Shown: positions 1 to 8,723 of the stretch, one piece after another
Layout of the letters: each line of letters starts with the position of its first letter
How positions within the stretch are numbered: the stretch's first letter is position 1
From: Thermoanaerobaculia bacterium
Lineage (GTDB): Bacteria; Acidobacteriota; Thermoanaerobaculia; Multivoradales; JAHEKO01
Length of the DNA stretch: 64,000 bases
Assembly: GCA_947259925.1 (NCBI GenBank)
Contig: CAMYOG010000057.1
Span: forward strand, 86,606-150,605
Direction: 5' to 3'
Position numbers and translations under genes: made by a program
The notes under the pieces: generated by a model
Told to the model about the DNA's origin: nothing
The model's input: only the letters and a program-made list of their open reading frames with translations
The model's database searches: none

Positions 1-1191
1 TGACTCGTCCGTGACGCCGCCTTCGCCGGCTTCGCGCACCCACTGGACGAGCGCGGTGTCGGCGCCCTCGGCGAGCGCGTCGACCGCGCGCTCGAGCTCC
101 GAGCCGCGCTTGCGGGCCCACTTTGGGTCGAGGATCTCGCCGCCTCCGAGGGTCTTCTGGGGCGACAGCCGGCGGACGATGAAGCGGTCGCCGCGGATCG
201 CCGAGACCGGGCCGGCCAGGCGGATCTCGACCGGTCCGGAGTCGCCTGGCTCGATCCGGCCGCCGCCGAGCGGCCGGAGGCGTCCCGGCAGCTCGGTCGA
301 CAGGAGATGGAACCGGATCGGGGTCGATCCAGTGATCGCTTTGGGAGCGTCGTCCAGGAGTCGGAAGCTCCCTTCGAGGACGCTGGTCGGCTCCAGCGAG
401 CCGGGTGAGACCAGCTGTGCGCCGCGCTCGACCTCGGTCGAGTCGACCCCCGAGAGTCGCAGCGCGGTGCGCTCGCCGTTCTCGGCCGCCGCCCGATCCT
501 GGCCGTGCACCTGGACGCTCCGCACTCGGACGCGCTTGCCCGCCGGCAGCAGCTCGAGCGAGTCGCCGGCGGTGATGCGGCCGCCGGCAAGGGTACCGGT
601 GACGACCACGCCCAGCCCCTTGAGCACGAACGCCCGGTCGATCGGCAGCCGGACCGGGCGGTCGGGCTCGGGCAGGGTCTCGTGCGACTCGGCCAGGCGG
701 GCCAGCTCGGCGCGGAGCCGGTCGATACCGTCGCCGGTGACGCTCGACACCGGAACGACCGGCGAGTCGCCGAAGGGGGTTCCGGTGACCAGCTCTTCGA
801 TCTCGAGCTGGGCGATCTCCAGCAGGTCAGGCGGCACCAGGTCGGATTTGGTGAGCGCGACCAGGCCGGCCTCGACGCCCAGCAGCGAGCAGATCGCAAG
901 GTGCTCGCGGGTCTGGGGCTTGACGCCCTCGTCGGCCGCGATCACCAGCAGCATGATCCGGATGCCGCCGAGTCCCGCCAGCGCGTTGTGCAGGAAGCGC
1001 TCGTGGCCAGGTACGTCGACGAAGCCGATCTGGAAGTCGCCTTCGACCAGATGAGCGAAGCCGATGTCGATCGTGATGCCGCGGTCCTTCTCCTCGCTCC
1101 AGCGGTCGCAGTCGACACCGGTGAGCGCCTCGACGAGCGCGGTCTTGCCGTGGTCGATATGGCCGGCGGTGCCGACGACGACCCGGCGCAT
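1..1191 (-). CDS. selB: SelB, selenocysteine-specific elongation factor (C-terminus outside window)
   Basis: GTPase that delivers Sec-tRNA to in-frame UGA codons carrying a SECIS element. The frame is open from an ATG at 1191 to the left edge (397 codons, no stop), so the C-terminal winged-helix SECIS-binding part is not visible. Motifs seen in translation: G1 GHIDHGKT (residues 10-17), [10 protein letters not shown] switch region, G3 DVPGHE (59-64), G4 TKSD (114-117), followed by EF-Tu-like barrel domains. The [10 protein letters not shown] signature is the SelB type, not EF-Tu or IF2. Its ATG shares one base with the TGA of yqeY (TGATG), so translation is probably coupled. No selA, selD or selenoprotein is recognised here; presence of SelB implies the host makes selenocysteine. 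Confidence 0.93.
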   Translation of the reverse strand, partial: MRRVVVGTAGHIDHGKTALVEALTGVDCDRWSEEKDRGITIDIGFAHLVEGDFQIGFVDVPGHERFLHNALAGLGGIRIMLLVIAADEGVKPQTREHLAICSLLGVEAGLVALTKSDLVPPDLLEIAQLEIEELVTGTPFGDSPVVPVSSVTGDGIDRLRAELARLAESHETLPEPDRPVRLPIDRAFVLKGLGVVVTGTLAGGRITAGDSLELLPAGKRVRVRSVQVHGQDRAAAENGERTALRLSGVDSTEVERGAQLVSPGSLEPTSVLEGSFRLLDDAPKAITGSTPIRFHLLSTELPGRLRPLGGGRIEPGDSGPVEIRLAGPVSAIRGDRFIVRRLSPQKTLGGGEILDPKWARKRGSELERAVDALAEGADTALVQWVREAGEGGVTDES

Positions 1192-1646
1192 CAAGCCGAC
1201 TCGTCGAGGATCTCGCGTGCCAGGCGGTTGATCGTGCCGCCGTCCGTCTGGCCGGCGAAGCGGGCCAGCATGGCCTTCATGATCGGGCCGATCGCACTCG
1301 GTCCGGACAGGCCCTCGGCGGCGATGAACTCGCGCAGCGCCGCCCGGATCTCGTCCTCGTCGGCGGCTGGCGGTAGGTAGGCCGCCAGGATCTCGGCCTC
1401 GCGCTCTTCCTTTGCCGCCAGCTCTTCGCGGCCGCCCTGGCGGTACTGCTCGGCGGAATCCTTGCGCTGCTTGATCGACTTTCGGACCAGCCGGAGGAAG
1501 CCCTCGTCATCGAGGTCACCGCCGGTGCGGATCTCCTCGTTTTTGATCGCGCTGAGCAGGAGTCGAAGGGTCGCGACGGTCTCTTTCTCACCCGCTTTGA
1601 GCGCCGCTTTCAGGTCGTTCTGGATCTTCTCGGAGGGAGTAGACAT
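1191..1646 (-). CDS. yqeY: YqeY/GatB-like domain protein
   Basis: A 151-residue protein matching the YqeY family over its whole length: N-terminal helices with [24 protein letters not shown] sequence, the [13 protein letters not shown] segment, and the C-terminal part related to the tail domain of GatB ([17 protein letters not shown]), which in GatB contacts tRNA. YqeY proteins are thought to have a role with tRNA or amidotransferase, but the precise function is not established. Soluble, cytoplasmic. It sits directly before selB and overlaps its start by one base, so both are likely made from one message. The ATG at 1646 has a purine-rich stretch upstream. Confidence 0.9.
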   Translation of the reverse strand: MSTPSEKIQNDLKAALKAGEKETVATLRLLLSAIKNEEIRTGGDLDDEGFLRLVRKSIKQRKDSAEQYRQGGREELAAKEEREAEILAAYLPPAADEDEIRAALREFIAAEGLSGPSAIGPIMKAMLARFAGQTDGGTINRLAREILDESA

Positions 1647-1686
1647 CTCCCGACGATGATACCGGGGATCCGGCTCCGCCGCTCGC

Positions 1687-2700
1687 TCAGCCCTGCGGCA
1701 GCTGGATCCGGAAGACGGTGCCGCGCGGTTCGTTGTCCTCGACCCGGATCGACCCGTGATGCTCGTTGATGATGCGGTAGACGATCGACAAGCCGAGGCC
1801 GGTGCCGCGCCGCTTGGTGGAGAAGTGGGGCAGGAACAGCTTCTCGCGAGCGCTCACCGGAATCCCTTCACCGGTATCGGCGACCTCGATCTCGAGCGAG
1901 CCGTTGTCGGCGTAGACGTGCACGCTGACCCGGCCCGGCGCCTCGGTCGCCTCCAGGGCGTTGTCGAGCAGGTTGATCAGCGCCCGGCGGATCTGCTCGC
2001 CGTCGAGCAGGGCGCTGCGCGCACCGTCGTCGATCTCGCTGCCGACCTCCACTCCCGGCTTGAGACCCTCGTAGAGCTTCAGCGTCTCGTCCACCAGACG
2101 CTCGATGTCGACCTCGGTCGGCTGCGGCGGGCGCATGCGGGCGAAGCGAGAGAACTCGTCGACCATGCCACGCATCGAGTCGACCTCCCGGACGATGGTC
2201 TCCATCCCCTCCTCGAGCGCCTTGGAGATGTCGCCGTCCTGCTGGCGATGGCGCCGGAGCAGCCGCTCCGCGGTGAGCTTGATCGGCGTCAGCGGGTTCT
2301 TGATCTCGTGCGCCACCCGGCGCGCGGCGTCGTTCCAGGCGGCCATCTGCTGCGCGCTGATCAGCTCGGTCAGGTCTTCGAGCACCATCACCCGGCCGCT
2401 CACCCTGCCGTCGCGATCGCGCATGGTGCGCACCTTCGCTTCGAACGTCTTCCAGTCGCTGCCGAGGAACAGCCGCAGGCCGCGGCTGAAGCGGCCGGTC
2501 GGTCCGGGATCCTCCTCGAGGAGCTCCGCCAGCTTGCTCCGCTCGGCGTCCTCCCAGAGCTCCTGGAACGGTCGCCCGACCGCCTGCTCCTTGGACTGAT
2601 GCAGCATGTTCAGCGCGGCCCGATTGCAGGTGATGATGCGCCCCTCTTCGTCGATCGAGATGACGCCGGCGGCGACGTTCTGCAGCACCGCCGCGATCAC
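1687..2700 (-). CDS. NtrY-type sensor kinase, C-terminal half (PAS, HisKA, HATPase)
   Basis: This 337-residue frame holds the PAS domain (QNVAAGVISIDEEGRI), the phospho-acceptor box HEIKNPLTPIKLTAERLLRR and the ATPase motifs (NLLDNALEA, DTGEGIP, GTGLGLSIV). This is the kinase half of NtrY, the membrane sensor of the NtrYX nitrogen/redox system. It begins at GTG 2700 inside the end of the preceding frame (GTGA overlap). Upstream in the same frame the translation still looks genuine (PEERAVIAAVLQNV), so the split looks like a frameshift near the GGG run at 2713-2715 (plus strand) rather than two designed genes. No ntrX follows; yqeY does. Confidence 0.85.
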   Translation of the reverse strand: MIAAVLQNVAAGVISIDEEGRIITCNRAALNMLHQSKEQAVGRPFQELWEDAERSKLAELLEEDPGPTGRFSRGLRLFLGSDWKTFEAKVRTMRDRDGRVSGRVMVLEDLTELISAQQMAAWNDAARRVAHEIKNPLTPIKLTAERLLRRHRQQDGDISKALEEGMETIVREVDSMRGMVDEFSRFARMRPPQPTEVDIERLVDETLKLYEGLKPGVEVGSEIDDGARSALLDGEQIRRALINLLDNALEATEAPGRVSVHVYADNGSLEIEVADTGEGIPVSAREKLFLPHFSTKRRGTGLGLSIVYRIINEHHGSIRVEDNEPRGTVFRIQLPQG

Positions 2701-3860
2701 CGCACGCTCCTCGGGTTGGACGCTACCAGCTCCTCCTTGTTGCGCCGGAGCTCGGTGGTCATGCTGTTGAACGAGCTGACCAGAACGCCCAGCTCGTCGT
2801 CGGCAGGTACCTCTACCTGATAGTCGAGGTCGCCCTCCGAGAGCCGCCGGGTGCCCTCGGCGACCGCTTCGATCGGCACGACGACCCGGCGGGCCAGGTA
2901 GAGCCCGACCCAGGTGGTCATGAGCAGCAGGACGAGGGTCACCATCAAGAAGGTGAGACGGTAGGTGGTCTTGATGTCGCTCTTGCGTACCTCGAGCTGG
3001 CGGTAGCCCTGATAGGCCTGGATCAGCTGCTCGCTCTGGGTGGCGAGCCGCGCTTCGAGGTGGGAGCCGGCGACCACGACCGTCCGATCCCCACCGGTGC
3101 CCGGCGCCGCGACCCCGGACAGCAGGACCCGACCCTGGCCCTCGACCATCGGCAGGATCTTCACCGCCTGGCCCTTGTCGAGTGCTTCGCCCAGAAAGCG
3201 GTCGCCGTGATCCGGTACCGCGCCGATCCCCGACTCGGGCCGGACGATTGCGTGAACGAAGTCGATGCCGCTGAATACGGACAGGACGTCGAGCTCGAGC
3301 TCTTCGAGCAGCTCCTGGAGCTCACGCGCCAGCTCCGGTCGGGCGCTCGGCTCCTGCAGGTCGAGGCTCTCGATCTCCTCGAGCACCCGCCGCGCGTCGC
3401 GCGTGTCGCGGTCGTTGACCTGGACGTAGAGCGCCTGGGCCACCTCGTAGCCCTGCTCCATGACCTGCTTGATCGCTGGCTCGTTGAACCAACGGTCGAT
3501 CCACCCCTGAAGTAGCTGACTGCCGTAGACGAACAGGAGCAGCACCGGGACCAGCGCGAGGCCGAAGTAGGTCGCGACCAGCTTGGTCTTGAGCTTCGAG
3601 CCGAAGATCCCTTGATGCCGTTCGACCAGCAGCTTGAACAGGTTGCGCAGCAGGACGAACAGGATGGTGACGATCAGGACCAGGTTGATGTACCAGAGGA
3701 CGAAGAGCAGGATCCTGTTGGTCACCTCGTCGGTCGGCAGATCTCGACTCCGCTGGATGACGTAGAAGATCGCCGACAGCAGCAGTAGCAGCGCGCCGAG
3801 GCCGCCGATGATCCAGCGACTGTCCTTGCGGCGTCGGAGCAGCTCTTCGCGGAAGTCCAT
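2697..3860 (-). CDS. NtrY-type sensor, N-terminal half (membrane, periplasmic, HAMP)
   Basis: Membrane-sensor half of NtrY. It shows a first membrane pair (WIIGGLGALLLLLSAIFYVI and a segment around LFVLWYINLVLIVTILFVLL), a third helix near LVATYFGLALVPVLLLFVYG, a periplasmic region with many acidic residues, another helix (LTFLMVTLVLLLMTTWVGLY), and a HAMP domain (LARRVVVPIEAVAEGTRRLSEG). It stops at 2697 just after the HAMP linker (RRNKEELVASN). ATG 3860 is preferred because it lies 2 nt after the upstream stop; the frame is open further to 3914 but that would invade the DUF4390 gene. With one base restored it would join the downstream kinase half into one protein of roughly 725 residues, the usual NtrY size. 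Confidence 0.85.
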   Translation of the reverse strand: MDFREELLRRRKDSRWIIGGLGALLLLLSAIFYVIQRSRDLPTDEVTNRILLFVLWYINLVLIVTILFVLLRNLFKLLVERHQGIFGSKLKTKLVATYFGLALVPVLLLFVYGSQLLQGWIDRWFNEPAIKQVMEQGYEVAQALYVQVNDRDTRDARRVLEEIESLDLQEPSARPELARELQELLEELELDVLSVFSGIDFVHAIVRPESGIGAVPDHGDRFLGEALDKGQAVKILPMVEGQGRVLLSGVAAPGTGGDRTVVVAGSHLEARLATQSEQLIQAYQGYRQLEVRKSDIKTTYRLTFLMVTLVLLLMTTWVGLYLARRVVVPIEAVAEGTRRLSEGDLDYQVEVPADDELGVLVSSFNSMTTELRRNKEELVASNPRSVR

Positions 3861-3862
3861 CC

Positions 3863-4420
3863 CTACTCGCCGTCGCCGGTCTGGCCGAGCACGAAGCGCT
3901 CCGACTCGACCCACTCGGTATGGATCGTCGTCGGGATCAGCAGCAGCAGGTTGCGCGAGCCGAGCTCGGCACGAACCCGCAGATGGATCGGTTTGCGCGC
4001 CTTGACGTCGTCGATCGGGAACGGATTGAAGCGCTCGAAGTGGGTCAGAGCGAACTCGAGCTCCTCGCGGTCGGTCAGGACGCGACTGATCATCAGCTTG
4101 CCGTTCTGCTTGTAGTTGACCTGGTACTCGCGGGTGACCGCGTTGTACATGCCGACCACCTCGAGCTGGCTGGCCCGCAGCGTGTTGTCGAACCAGAACT
4201 TGGTCGGCCGCACCAGCTTGAACTGGTAGCGGAAGCCACTCGGCAGGCCCGCATCGATGCGTTCGAGGAGCTCGTCGTCGATCGCGCCTTGAAGCTGGAA
4301 GCTCACCTCGAGCCGGCCCTCTTCGAGAGCGACCTCAAGGTCGGCGAGCCGCGCCTCTCTCGTCGGGCCGCCAAAAATGGAGAGAAGCCCGGCGAGAATG
4401 AGTGCCCCACCCAGGCTCAT
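3863..4420 (-). CDS. DUF4390 exported protein
   Basis: A 185-residue protein with an N-terminal hydrophobic segment (SLGGALILAGLLSIFGG) and a DUF4390 body: paired beta-strand pattern, the LVRPTKFWFDNTLRASQ and YQVNYKQNGK sections, and a C-terminal conserved IHLRVRAELG...WVESERFVLGQ ending. The family is known for lying just before ntrY in several phyla, as here (2-nt gap), and is predicted to be periplasmic or membrane anchored; its biochemical role is unknown. Guilt by association suggests a partner of the NtrY sensor domain. Its start lies 19 nt from a cluster of REP-like repeats that separates it from the divergent smpB. Confidence 0.8.
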   Translation of the reverse strand: MSLGGALILAGLLSIFGGPTREARLADLEVALEEGRLEVSFQLQGAIDDELLERIDAGLPSGFRYQFKLVRPTKFWFDNTLRASQLEVVGMYNAVTREYQVNYKQNGKLMISRVLTDREELEFALTHFERFNPFPIDDVKARKPIHLRVRAELGSRNLLLLIPTTIHTEWVESERFVLGQTGDGE

Positions 4421-4438
4421 CCATACGACTGTAACATT

Positions 4439-4579
4439 CGAGTTTCGGTGACAGGATACTCATCACTCGAGTTTCGGTGACAGGATACTCATCTCCCCAC
4501 CGCCGGGCAGTGGGTACCGTTCTCGCTTGAAAGGAGATGAGTATCCTGTCACCGAAACTCGCGCTGTCACCGAAACTCG
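4439..4579. repeat. REP-like repeat cluster, family B
   Basis: A 25-bp unit (CGAGTTTCGGTGACAGGATA plus CTCAT) occurs as two perfect direct copies at 4439-4463 and 4468-4492, one perfect inverted copy at 4537-4561 and a truncated inverted copy at 4564-4579. The facing copies can form a long hairpin with a 44-nt loop. Such arrays are typical of REP elements mobilised by RAYT transposases. The inverted copies fill the space just before smpB and would code for an artificial N-terminal extension of it if an upstream ATG at 4527 were used. Confidence 0.85.
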
Positions 4580-4583
4580 CCCC

Positions 4584-5027
4584 ATGCGGCTAGCGACGAA
4601 CCGGCGCGCGCGCCACGACTACGAGATCCTCGACAAGTTCGAGGCCGGCCTGGTGCTCGTCGGCACCGAGGTCAAGTCGATCCGCGCTGGCCGCGTCCAG
4701 CTCAAGGACAGCTACGTCGAGATCCGCGACGGCGAGGCGTGGCTGGTCGGAGCGCACATCAGTCCCTACAGTCACGGCAACCGGCAGAACCACGACCCCG
4801 AGCGTCCGCGCAAGCTCCTCTTGCATCGGCGCGAGATCGACAAGATCTTCGGCCGCACGACCCTGCAGGGGCTTACCTGTGTGCCACTCGCGGTCTTCCT
4901 CAAGAAGAACCGGATCAAGCTGGAGATCGCCCTGGCGCGCGGCCGCAAGCTCTACGACAAGCGTCAGGAGAAGAAGAAGCGCCAGGTGCAGCGGGAGATG
5001 GAAGAGGAGGTCGGCCGCCGCGGCTGA
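4584..5027 (+). CDS. smpB: SmpB, SsrA (tmRNA)-binding protein
   Basis: SmpB binds tmRNA and brings it to stalled ribosomes for trans-translation. The 147-residue product shows the family hallmarks in order: ATNRRARHDYEI near the N-terminus, GTEVKSIRAGRVQLKDSYV, the HISPYSHGN(R) loop, RPRKLLLHRREI, the GLTCVPL strand and the basic C-terminal helix KKKRQVQREMEEE that probes the mRNA channel. ATG 4584 gives the normal family N-terminus. A frame-compatible ATG at 4527 would add 19 residues encoded wholly by the family B repeats and is not believed. The tmRNA gene itself is not in the window. Confidence 0.95.
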   Translation: MRLATNRRARHDYEILDKFEAGLVLVGTEVKSIRAGRVQLKDSYVEIRDGEAWLVGAHISPYSHGNRQNHDPERPRKLLLHRREIDKIFGRTTLQGLTCVPLAVFLKKNRIKLEIALARGRKLYDKRQEKKKRQVQREMEEEVGRRG

Positions 5028-5053
5028 CGTCGGCTGGGCGCAGCGATCCTGGC

Positions 5054-5536
5054 TCAGTTCCGCTCGAGAGCCTCGCGCCGTTTCTGGCGACCGCCGGTGG
5101 CGCGGATCCGGTCGAGCGCCGTCTGGCCGCCGTACGTCTCGACGATCCGGTCGTCGTACTCGTCGGAGACGTTGGCAACCGCGGCGATCGTGCCGAGCAG
5201 GTTCTTGCGGTCGAGCGACCTGCCGAGCAGGGTGTGGGAGAAGAAGATGTCGCGCCCGACGACCGAGAACGCGCCGATCGGCAGCTGCTGGTTGAGCTGC
5301 AGAAGGCCGAGTGCCAGGTCCTCGACCGGGTCGACGCCCTGCACGCAGTAGGCGGTGACCTCGACGATCGTGTCCTCCGGACCGTACTGCTCGACCGAGA
5401 CCTCGAGGACCGTGCTGCCGTATCCGACGTAGTAGTGGCCGTTTGAGGAGTCGTGGTGGGGAGCGTCGAAAAGCTCGTTGAGGAACACGCCCACCTGGTC
5501 GTGAACCTGTTCGTGCTGGTCGTTCGTGAACTGCAT
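5054..5536 (-). CDS. YbjN / type III chaperone-like fold protein
   Basis: A 160-residue soluble protein. It begins with a helix (QVHDQVGVFLNELFDAP), followed by an alternating strand pattern (GHYYVGYGSTVLEVSVEQY, TIVEVTAYCVQGV), a helix LALGLLQLNQQLPIGAFSV and a strand RDIFFSHTLLG. This is the layout of the YbjN/TY-chaperone superfamily, small domains with the type III secretion chaperone fold used widely for protein-protein contact. No secretion genes are nearby, so a dedicated chaperone role is not supported. It is transcribed convergently with smpB and divergently from uvrA. Function unknown. Confidence 0.65.
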   Translation of the reverse strand: MQFTNDQHEQVHDQVGVFLNELFDAPHHDSSNGHYYVGYGSTVLEVSVEQYGPEDTIVEVTAYCVQGVDPVEDLALGLLQLNQQLPIGAFSVVGRDIFFSHTLLGRSLDRKNLLGTIAAVANVSDEYDDRIVETYGGQTALDRIRATGGRQKRREALERN

Positions 5537-5579
5537 CGTCGTCGGCCTCCAGGAAGAACTACTCTAGCAGCGTCGATCC

Positions 5580-5712
5580 AGTGACAGGGTACTCGTTTGT
5601 GAAGCTCTGTCACCGCCAACGACGGCCTCGAGATGAGTATCCTGTCACCGGATCTCTGAAGCTCTGTGACCGCCTCGACGCTTCGAGATGAGTTTCCTGT
5701 CACCAGATTTCT
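5580..5712. repeat. REP-like repeats, family B variant
   Basis: Contains GTGACAGGGTACTCGT at 5581-5596 and inverted relatives ATGAGTATCCTGTCACC at 5633-5649 and ATGAGTTTCCTGTCACC at 5688-5704. The right part is a diverged tandem duplication of about 57 bp (5601-5657 and 5658-5712), each unit running from GAAGCTCTGT to the CCTGTCACC core. Same core as the cluster before smpB, with more drift. It fills the space between the YbjN-like gene and uvrA. Confidence 0.75.
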
Positions 5713-5729
5713 CCTAGAATCGCCCGGCT

Positions 5730-8555
5730 ATGGACTCGATCGTGGTTCGCGGTGCCCGCGAGCACAACCTCAAGAACATCACTCTCGAAATCCCACGGAA
5801 CCGGCTGGTGGTGGTTACCGGGGTTTCGGGATCGGGCAAGTCGTCGCTGGCGTTCGACACGCTCTACGCCGAGGGGCAGCGTCGCTACGTCGAGTCGCTA
5901 TCGGCCTACGCGCGCCAGTTCCTCCAACAGATGGAGAAGCCCGATGTCGATTCGATCGACGGGCTCTCGCCGGCGATCTCGATCGAGCAGAAGTCGGTGT
6001 CGAAGAACCCGCGCTCGACCGTTGGCACGGTCACCGAGATCCACGACTATCTACGGCTGCTCTACTCGTCGATCGGCGTACCGCACTGCCCGAGCTGCGG
6101 CAACGAGATCCGACCGCAGACGGTGCAGCAGATGGTCGACCGCGTGCTGGCGCTGCCGAACGGCACCCGGGTGATCGTCTACGCCCCCTACGTCCGAGGC
6201 AAGAAGGGCGAGTATCGCAAGCAGCTGGAGCAGATCACCAAGGAGGGCTTCGTCCGCGCCCGCATCGACGGCGAGACGGTCGAGCTCCACGGCGAGGCGC
6301 CGAAGCTCGACAAACAGAAGAAGCACACGATCGACATCGTGGTCGATCGGTTGGTGATCAAGCCGGAGATCGCGCGCCGGCTGGCGGATTCGATCGAGAC
6401 CGCGCTCAAGGTCGGCAACGGGTTGGTGGTGATCGCTCCCCAGGGGCTGCCGGAGGAGACCCTCTCCCAGAGCTACTCGTGCGTCGGATGCGGTACCAGC
6501 CTGGCCGAGGTGACCCCCCGCCTCTTCTCCTTCAACAGCCCGTACGGCGCCTGTCCTGCCTGTTCCGGGCTGGGTACCTTGCGCGGCGTCGACCCCGACA
6601 AGGTGATCGCCGATCCAGACCGGTCGATCAATGCCGGCGCGATCGCGCCCTGGCCGTCCGGCTCGAAGTCGTGGCGGATGCGAATGATCGACACGTTGTC
6701 CCGCGAGCTCGGATTCTCCCTCGAGACGCCATGGCGGGAGCTGCCCGAGGGGGTGCGAGAGGTGATCCTCGACGGCAGCGGCGATCGCGAGATGACCTTC
6801 GAGCTCGCTGGCAAGCGCTCGAGCTACAAGTGGCGCGGCAGCTACGAAGGGATCCTGCCGGTCCTCGAGCGCCGCTACCGCGACACGAAGTCAGCCGGCG
6901 TACGGACCGAGATCGAGAAGTACATGTCGGTCCACCGCTGTCCCGAGTGCGACGGCCGGCGGCTGCGACCGGAGGCGCTGGCGGTCAAGGTGGGCGGCAA
7001 GGCGATCGACGAGCTGTCCAGGTTGACGGTCTCGGTCCTGCACCAGCGCTTGAAGAAGCTTCGCCTCGACAAGCGCCAGCGCGCTATCGCCGCCAAGGTG
7101 GTCAAGGAGATCGTCGATCGGCTCGGCTTTCTCGACGACGTCGGCGTCGGCTATCTGTCGCTCGAGCGGTCGTCGGCGTCGCTCTCGGGGGGCGAGAGCC
7201 AGCGCATCCGGCTGGCGACCCAGATCGGCAGCAAGCTGATGGGAGTGCTCTACGTGCTCGACGAGCCGTCGATCGGTCTCCACCAGCGCGATAACGCACG
7301 GTTGATCGGCACGCTCCAGGGGATGCGTGACCTGGGCAACTCGGTGCTGGTAGTCGAGCACGACGAAGAGACGATCCGCGCGGCCGACTGGGTGGTCGAC
7401 CTGGGACCGGGAGCGGGCATCCACGGCGGCGAGGTGGTCGCCGAGGGCGAGCCCGCCCGGCTCGAGAAGAGCCGTGCTTCCCTCACCGGTAGATACCTGA
7501 GCGGCAAGCGGGCCATCGACGTGCCGGCGCGGCGCTCTCCGAACAGCGACCACTTGGTGATCCGGGGCGCCCGTCACCACAATCTGAAGGACCTGACGGT
7601 CCAGTTTCCGCTCGGCACCTTCATCGTGGTGACCGGGGTCTCGGGCTCGGGCAAGAGCAGCCTGATCAACGACATCCTCTACCGGGCACTGGCTCGCCAC
7701 TTCTATCGCGCCACCGATCGCTCCGGTGAGCACGACATGATCGAAGGCCTCGAGCACCTCGACAAGGTCATCGCCATCGATCAGAGCCCGATCGGCCGAA
7801 CCCCGCGCTCGAACCCGGCGACCTATACCCAGGTCTTCGGACATATCCGGAATCTGATGGCGCGGACACCGGAAGCGCGAGTCCGCGGCTACAAGCCGGG
7901 CCGGTTCAGCTTCAACGTCAAGGGCGGACGCTGCGAGGCGTGCAAGGGTGACGGCCAGATCAAGATCGAGATGCATTTCCTGCCCGACATCTACGTCACC
8001 TGCGAGGTGTGCGGCGGCGCCCGCTACGACCGCGAGACCCTGGCGGTCTGCTATCGGGGGCTGAACATCGCCGAGATCCTCGACCTTTCAGTCGAGCAGG
8101 CGCGCGACGTGTTCGAGAACGTCCCCGCAGTGTCGAGGATCCTGGCGACCCTCGACGAGGTCGGGCTCGGCTATATCCGGCTCGGTCAGCCCGCCACTAC
8201 CCTCTCCGGCGGCGAGGCGCAGCGGGTCAAGCTGGCGCGCGAGCTCTGCAAGCGCTCCACCGGACGGACCCTCTACATGCTGGACGAGCCGACGACCGGC
8301 CTTCATTTCGAGGACATCGGCAAACTGCTCAGCCTCCTGCAACGGCTGGTAGAGAAGGGCAACACCGTGATCGTGATCGAGCACAACATGGAGGTGATCA
8401 AGACCGCTGATTGGATCATCGATCTCGGCCCCGAGGGCGGTGACGACGGCGGCCGGCTGGTCGCCGAAGGGGTGCCCGAGAAGATCGCCAAGGTGACCCG
8501 GAGTCACACCGGCCAGTACCTGAGAAAGACTCTCCGCAAATCGGGGACAGGTTGA
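5730..8555 (+). CDS. uvrA: UvrA, excinuclease ABC subunit A
   Basis: Damage-recognition ATPase of nucleotide excision repair, full length at 941 residues. Two ABC modules are clear: Walker A GVSGSGKS at residues 31-38 and again near 635, signature LSGGES and LSGGEA, and Walker [11 protein letters not shown] and [10 protein letters not shown]. The zinc modules are present (CVGC...CPAC pair about residues 250-275; CEAC...CEVC pair about 735-765). The extreme C-terminus (KSGTG then TGA) is encoded by a family A REP element, so the original stop was probably replaced when the element inserted. Monocistronic; the downstream regulator begins 168 nt later. Confidence 0.97.
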   Translation: MDSIVVRGAREHNLKNITLEIPRNRLVVVTGVSGSGKSSLAFDTLYAEGQRRYVESLSAYARQFLQQMEKPDVDSIDGLSPAISIEQKSVSKNPRSTVGTVTEIHDYLRLLYSSIGVPHCPSCGNEIRPQTVQQMVDRVLALPNGTRVIVYAPYVRGKKGEYRKQLEQITKEGFVRARIDGETVELHGEAPKLDKQKKHTIDIVVDRLVIKPEIARRLADSIETALKVGNGLVVIAPQGLPEETLSQSYSCVGCGTSLAEVTPRLFSFNSPYGACPACSGLGTLRGVDPDKVIADPDRSINAGAIAPWPSGSKSWRMRMIDTLSRELGFSLETPWRELPEGVREVILDGSGDREMTFELAGKRSSYKWRGSYEGILPVLERRYRDTKSAGVRTEIEKYMSVHRCPECDGRRLRPEALAVKVGGKAIDELSRLTVSVLHQRLKKLRLDKRQRAIAAKVVKEIVDRLGFLDDVGVGYLSLERSSASLSGGESQRIRLATQIGSKLMGVLYVLDEPSIGLHQRDNARLIGTLQGMRDLGNSVLVVEHDEETIRAADWVVDLGPGAGIHGGEVVAEGEPARLEKSRASLTGRYLSGKRAIDVPARRSPNSDHLVIRGARHHNLKDLTVQFPLGTFIVVTGVSGSGKSSLINDILYRALARHFYRATDRSGEHDMIEGLEHLDKVIAIDQSPIGRTPRSNPATYTQVFGHIRNLMARTPEARVRGYKPGRFSFNVKGGRCEACKGDGQIKIEMHFLPDIYVTCEVCGGARYDRETLAVCYRGLNIAEILDLSVEQARDVFENVPAVSRILATLDEVGLGYIRLGQPATTLSGGEAQRVKLARELCKRSTGRTLYMLDEPTTGLHFEDIGKLLSLLQRLVEKGNTVIVIEHNMEVIKTADWIIDLGPEGGDDGGRLVAEGVPEKIAKVTRSHTGQYLRKTLRKSGTG

Positions 8556-8564
8556 CAATTTCGA
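8538..8564 (+). repeat. REP element, family A, at uvrA stop
   Basis: Carries TCGGGGACAGGTTGACAATT followed by TCGA, a close match to the copies at 13081 and 37581. It supplies the last codons and the TGA of uvrA. The remaining 150 nt to the next gene contain no convincing gene. Confidence 0.75.
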
Positions 8565-8702
8565 GCAAGAGTATGACTGGCTTACAGCCGGTCTATCGAC
8601 TGCCGAATCGTCGCCGGTACTCCCTCTCCAGGTCCCCGGTCTGTTCCCGAGTTAGAGCCATTTGAGCAAGAGGCTATTTGATTTGTGCTACGGGTGTTCC
8701 GG

Positions 8703-8708
8703 TAGAAT
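8703..8708 (+). promoter_or_regulatory. possible -10 box for the regulator gene
   Basis: TAGAAT lies 15 nt before the ATG at 8724, so the leader would be very short. No good -35 is found at 17 nt; TTGATT occurs with a 19-nt spacer. Weak call. Confidence 0.3.
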
Positions 8709-8723
8709 GCGCCGAGCTCGGAA

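Noticed and set aside
11..1380. Two long plus-strand reading frames across the selB region
   Set aside because: They are antisense shadows in GC-rich DNA; the minus strand has conserved SelB motifs.
2690..2705. The NtrY internal TGA as a selenocysteine codon
   Set aside because: The frame after the TGA gives non-homologous sequence, whereas the other frame gives a clean PAS-kinase.
4439..5712. CRISPR array in the repeats around smpB
   Set aside because: Repeats face both ways, spacing is irregular and there are no cas genes; REP elements explain them.
8593..8661. Minus-strand 22-residue peptide (ALTREQTGDLEREYRRRFG) after uvrA
   Set aside because: Short, no match recognised; might be a transposase tail but there is no support.
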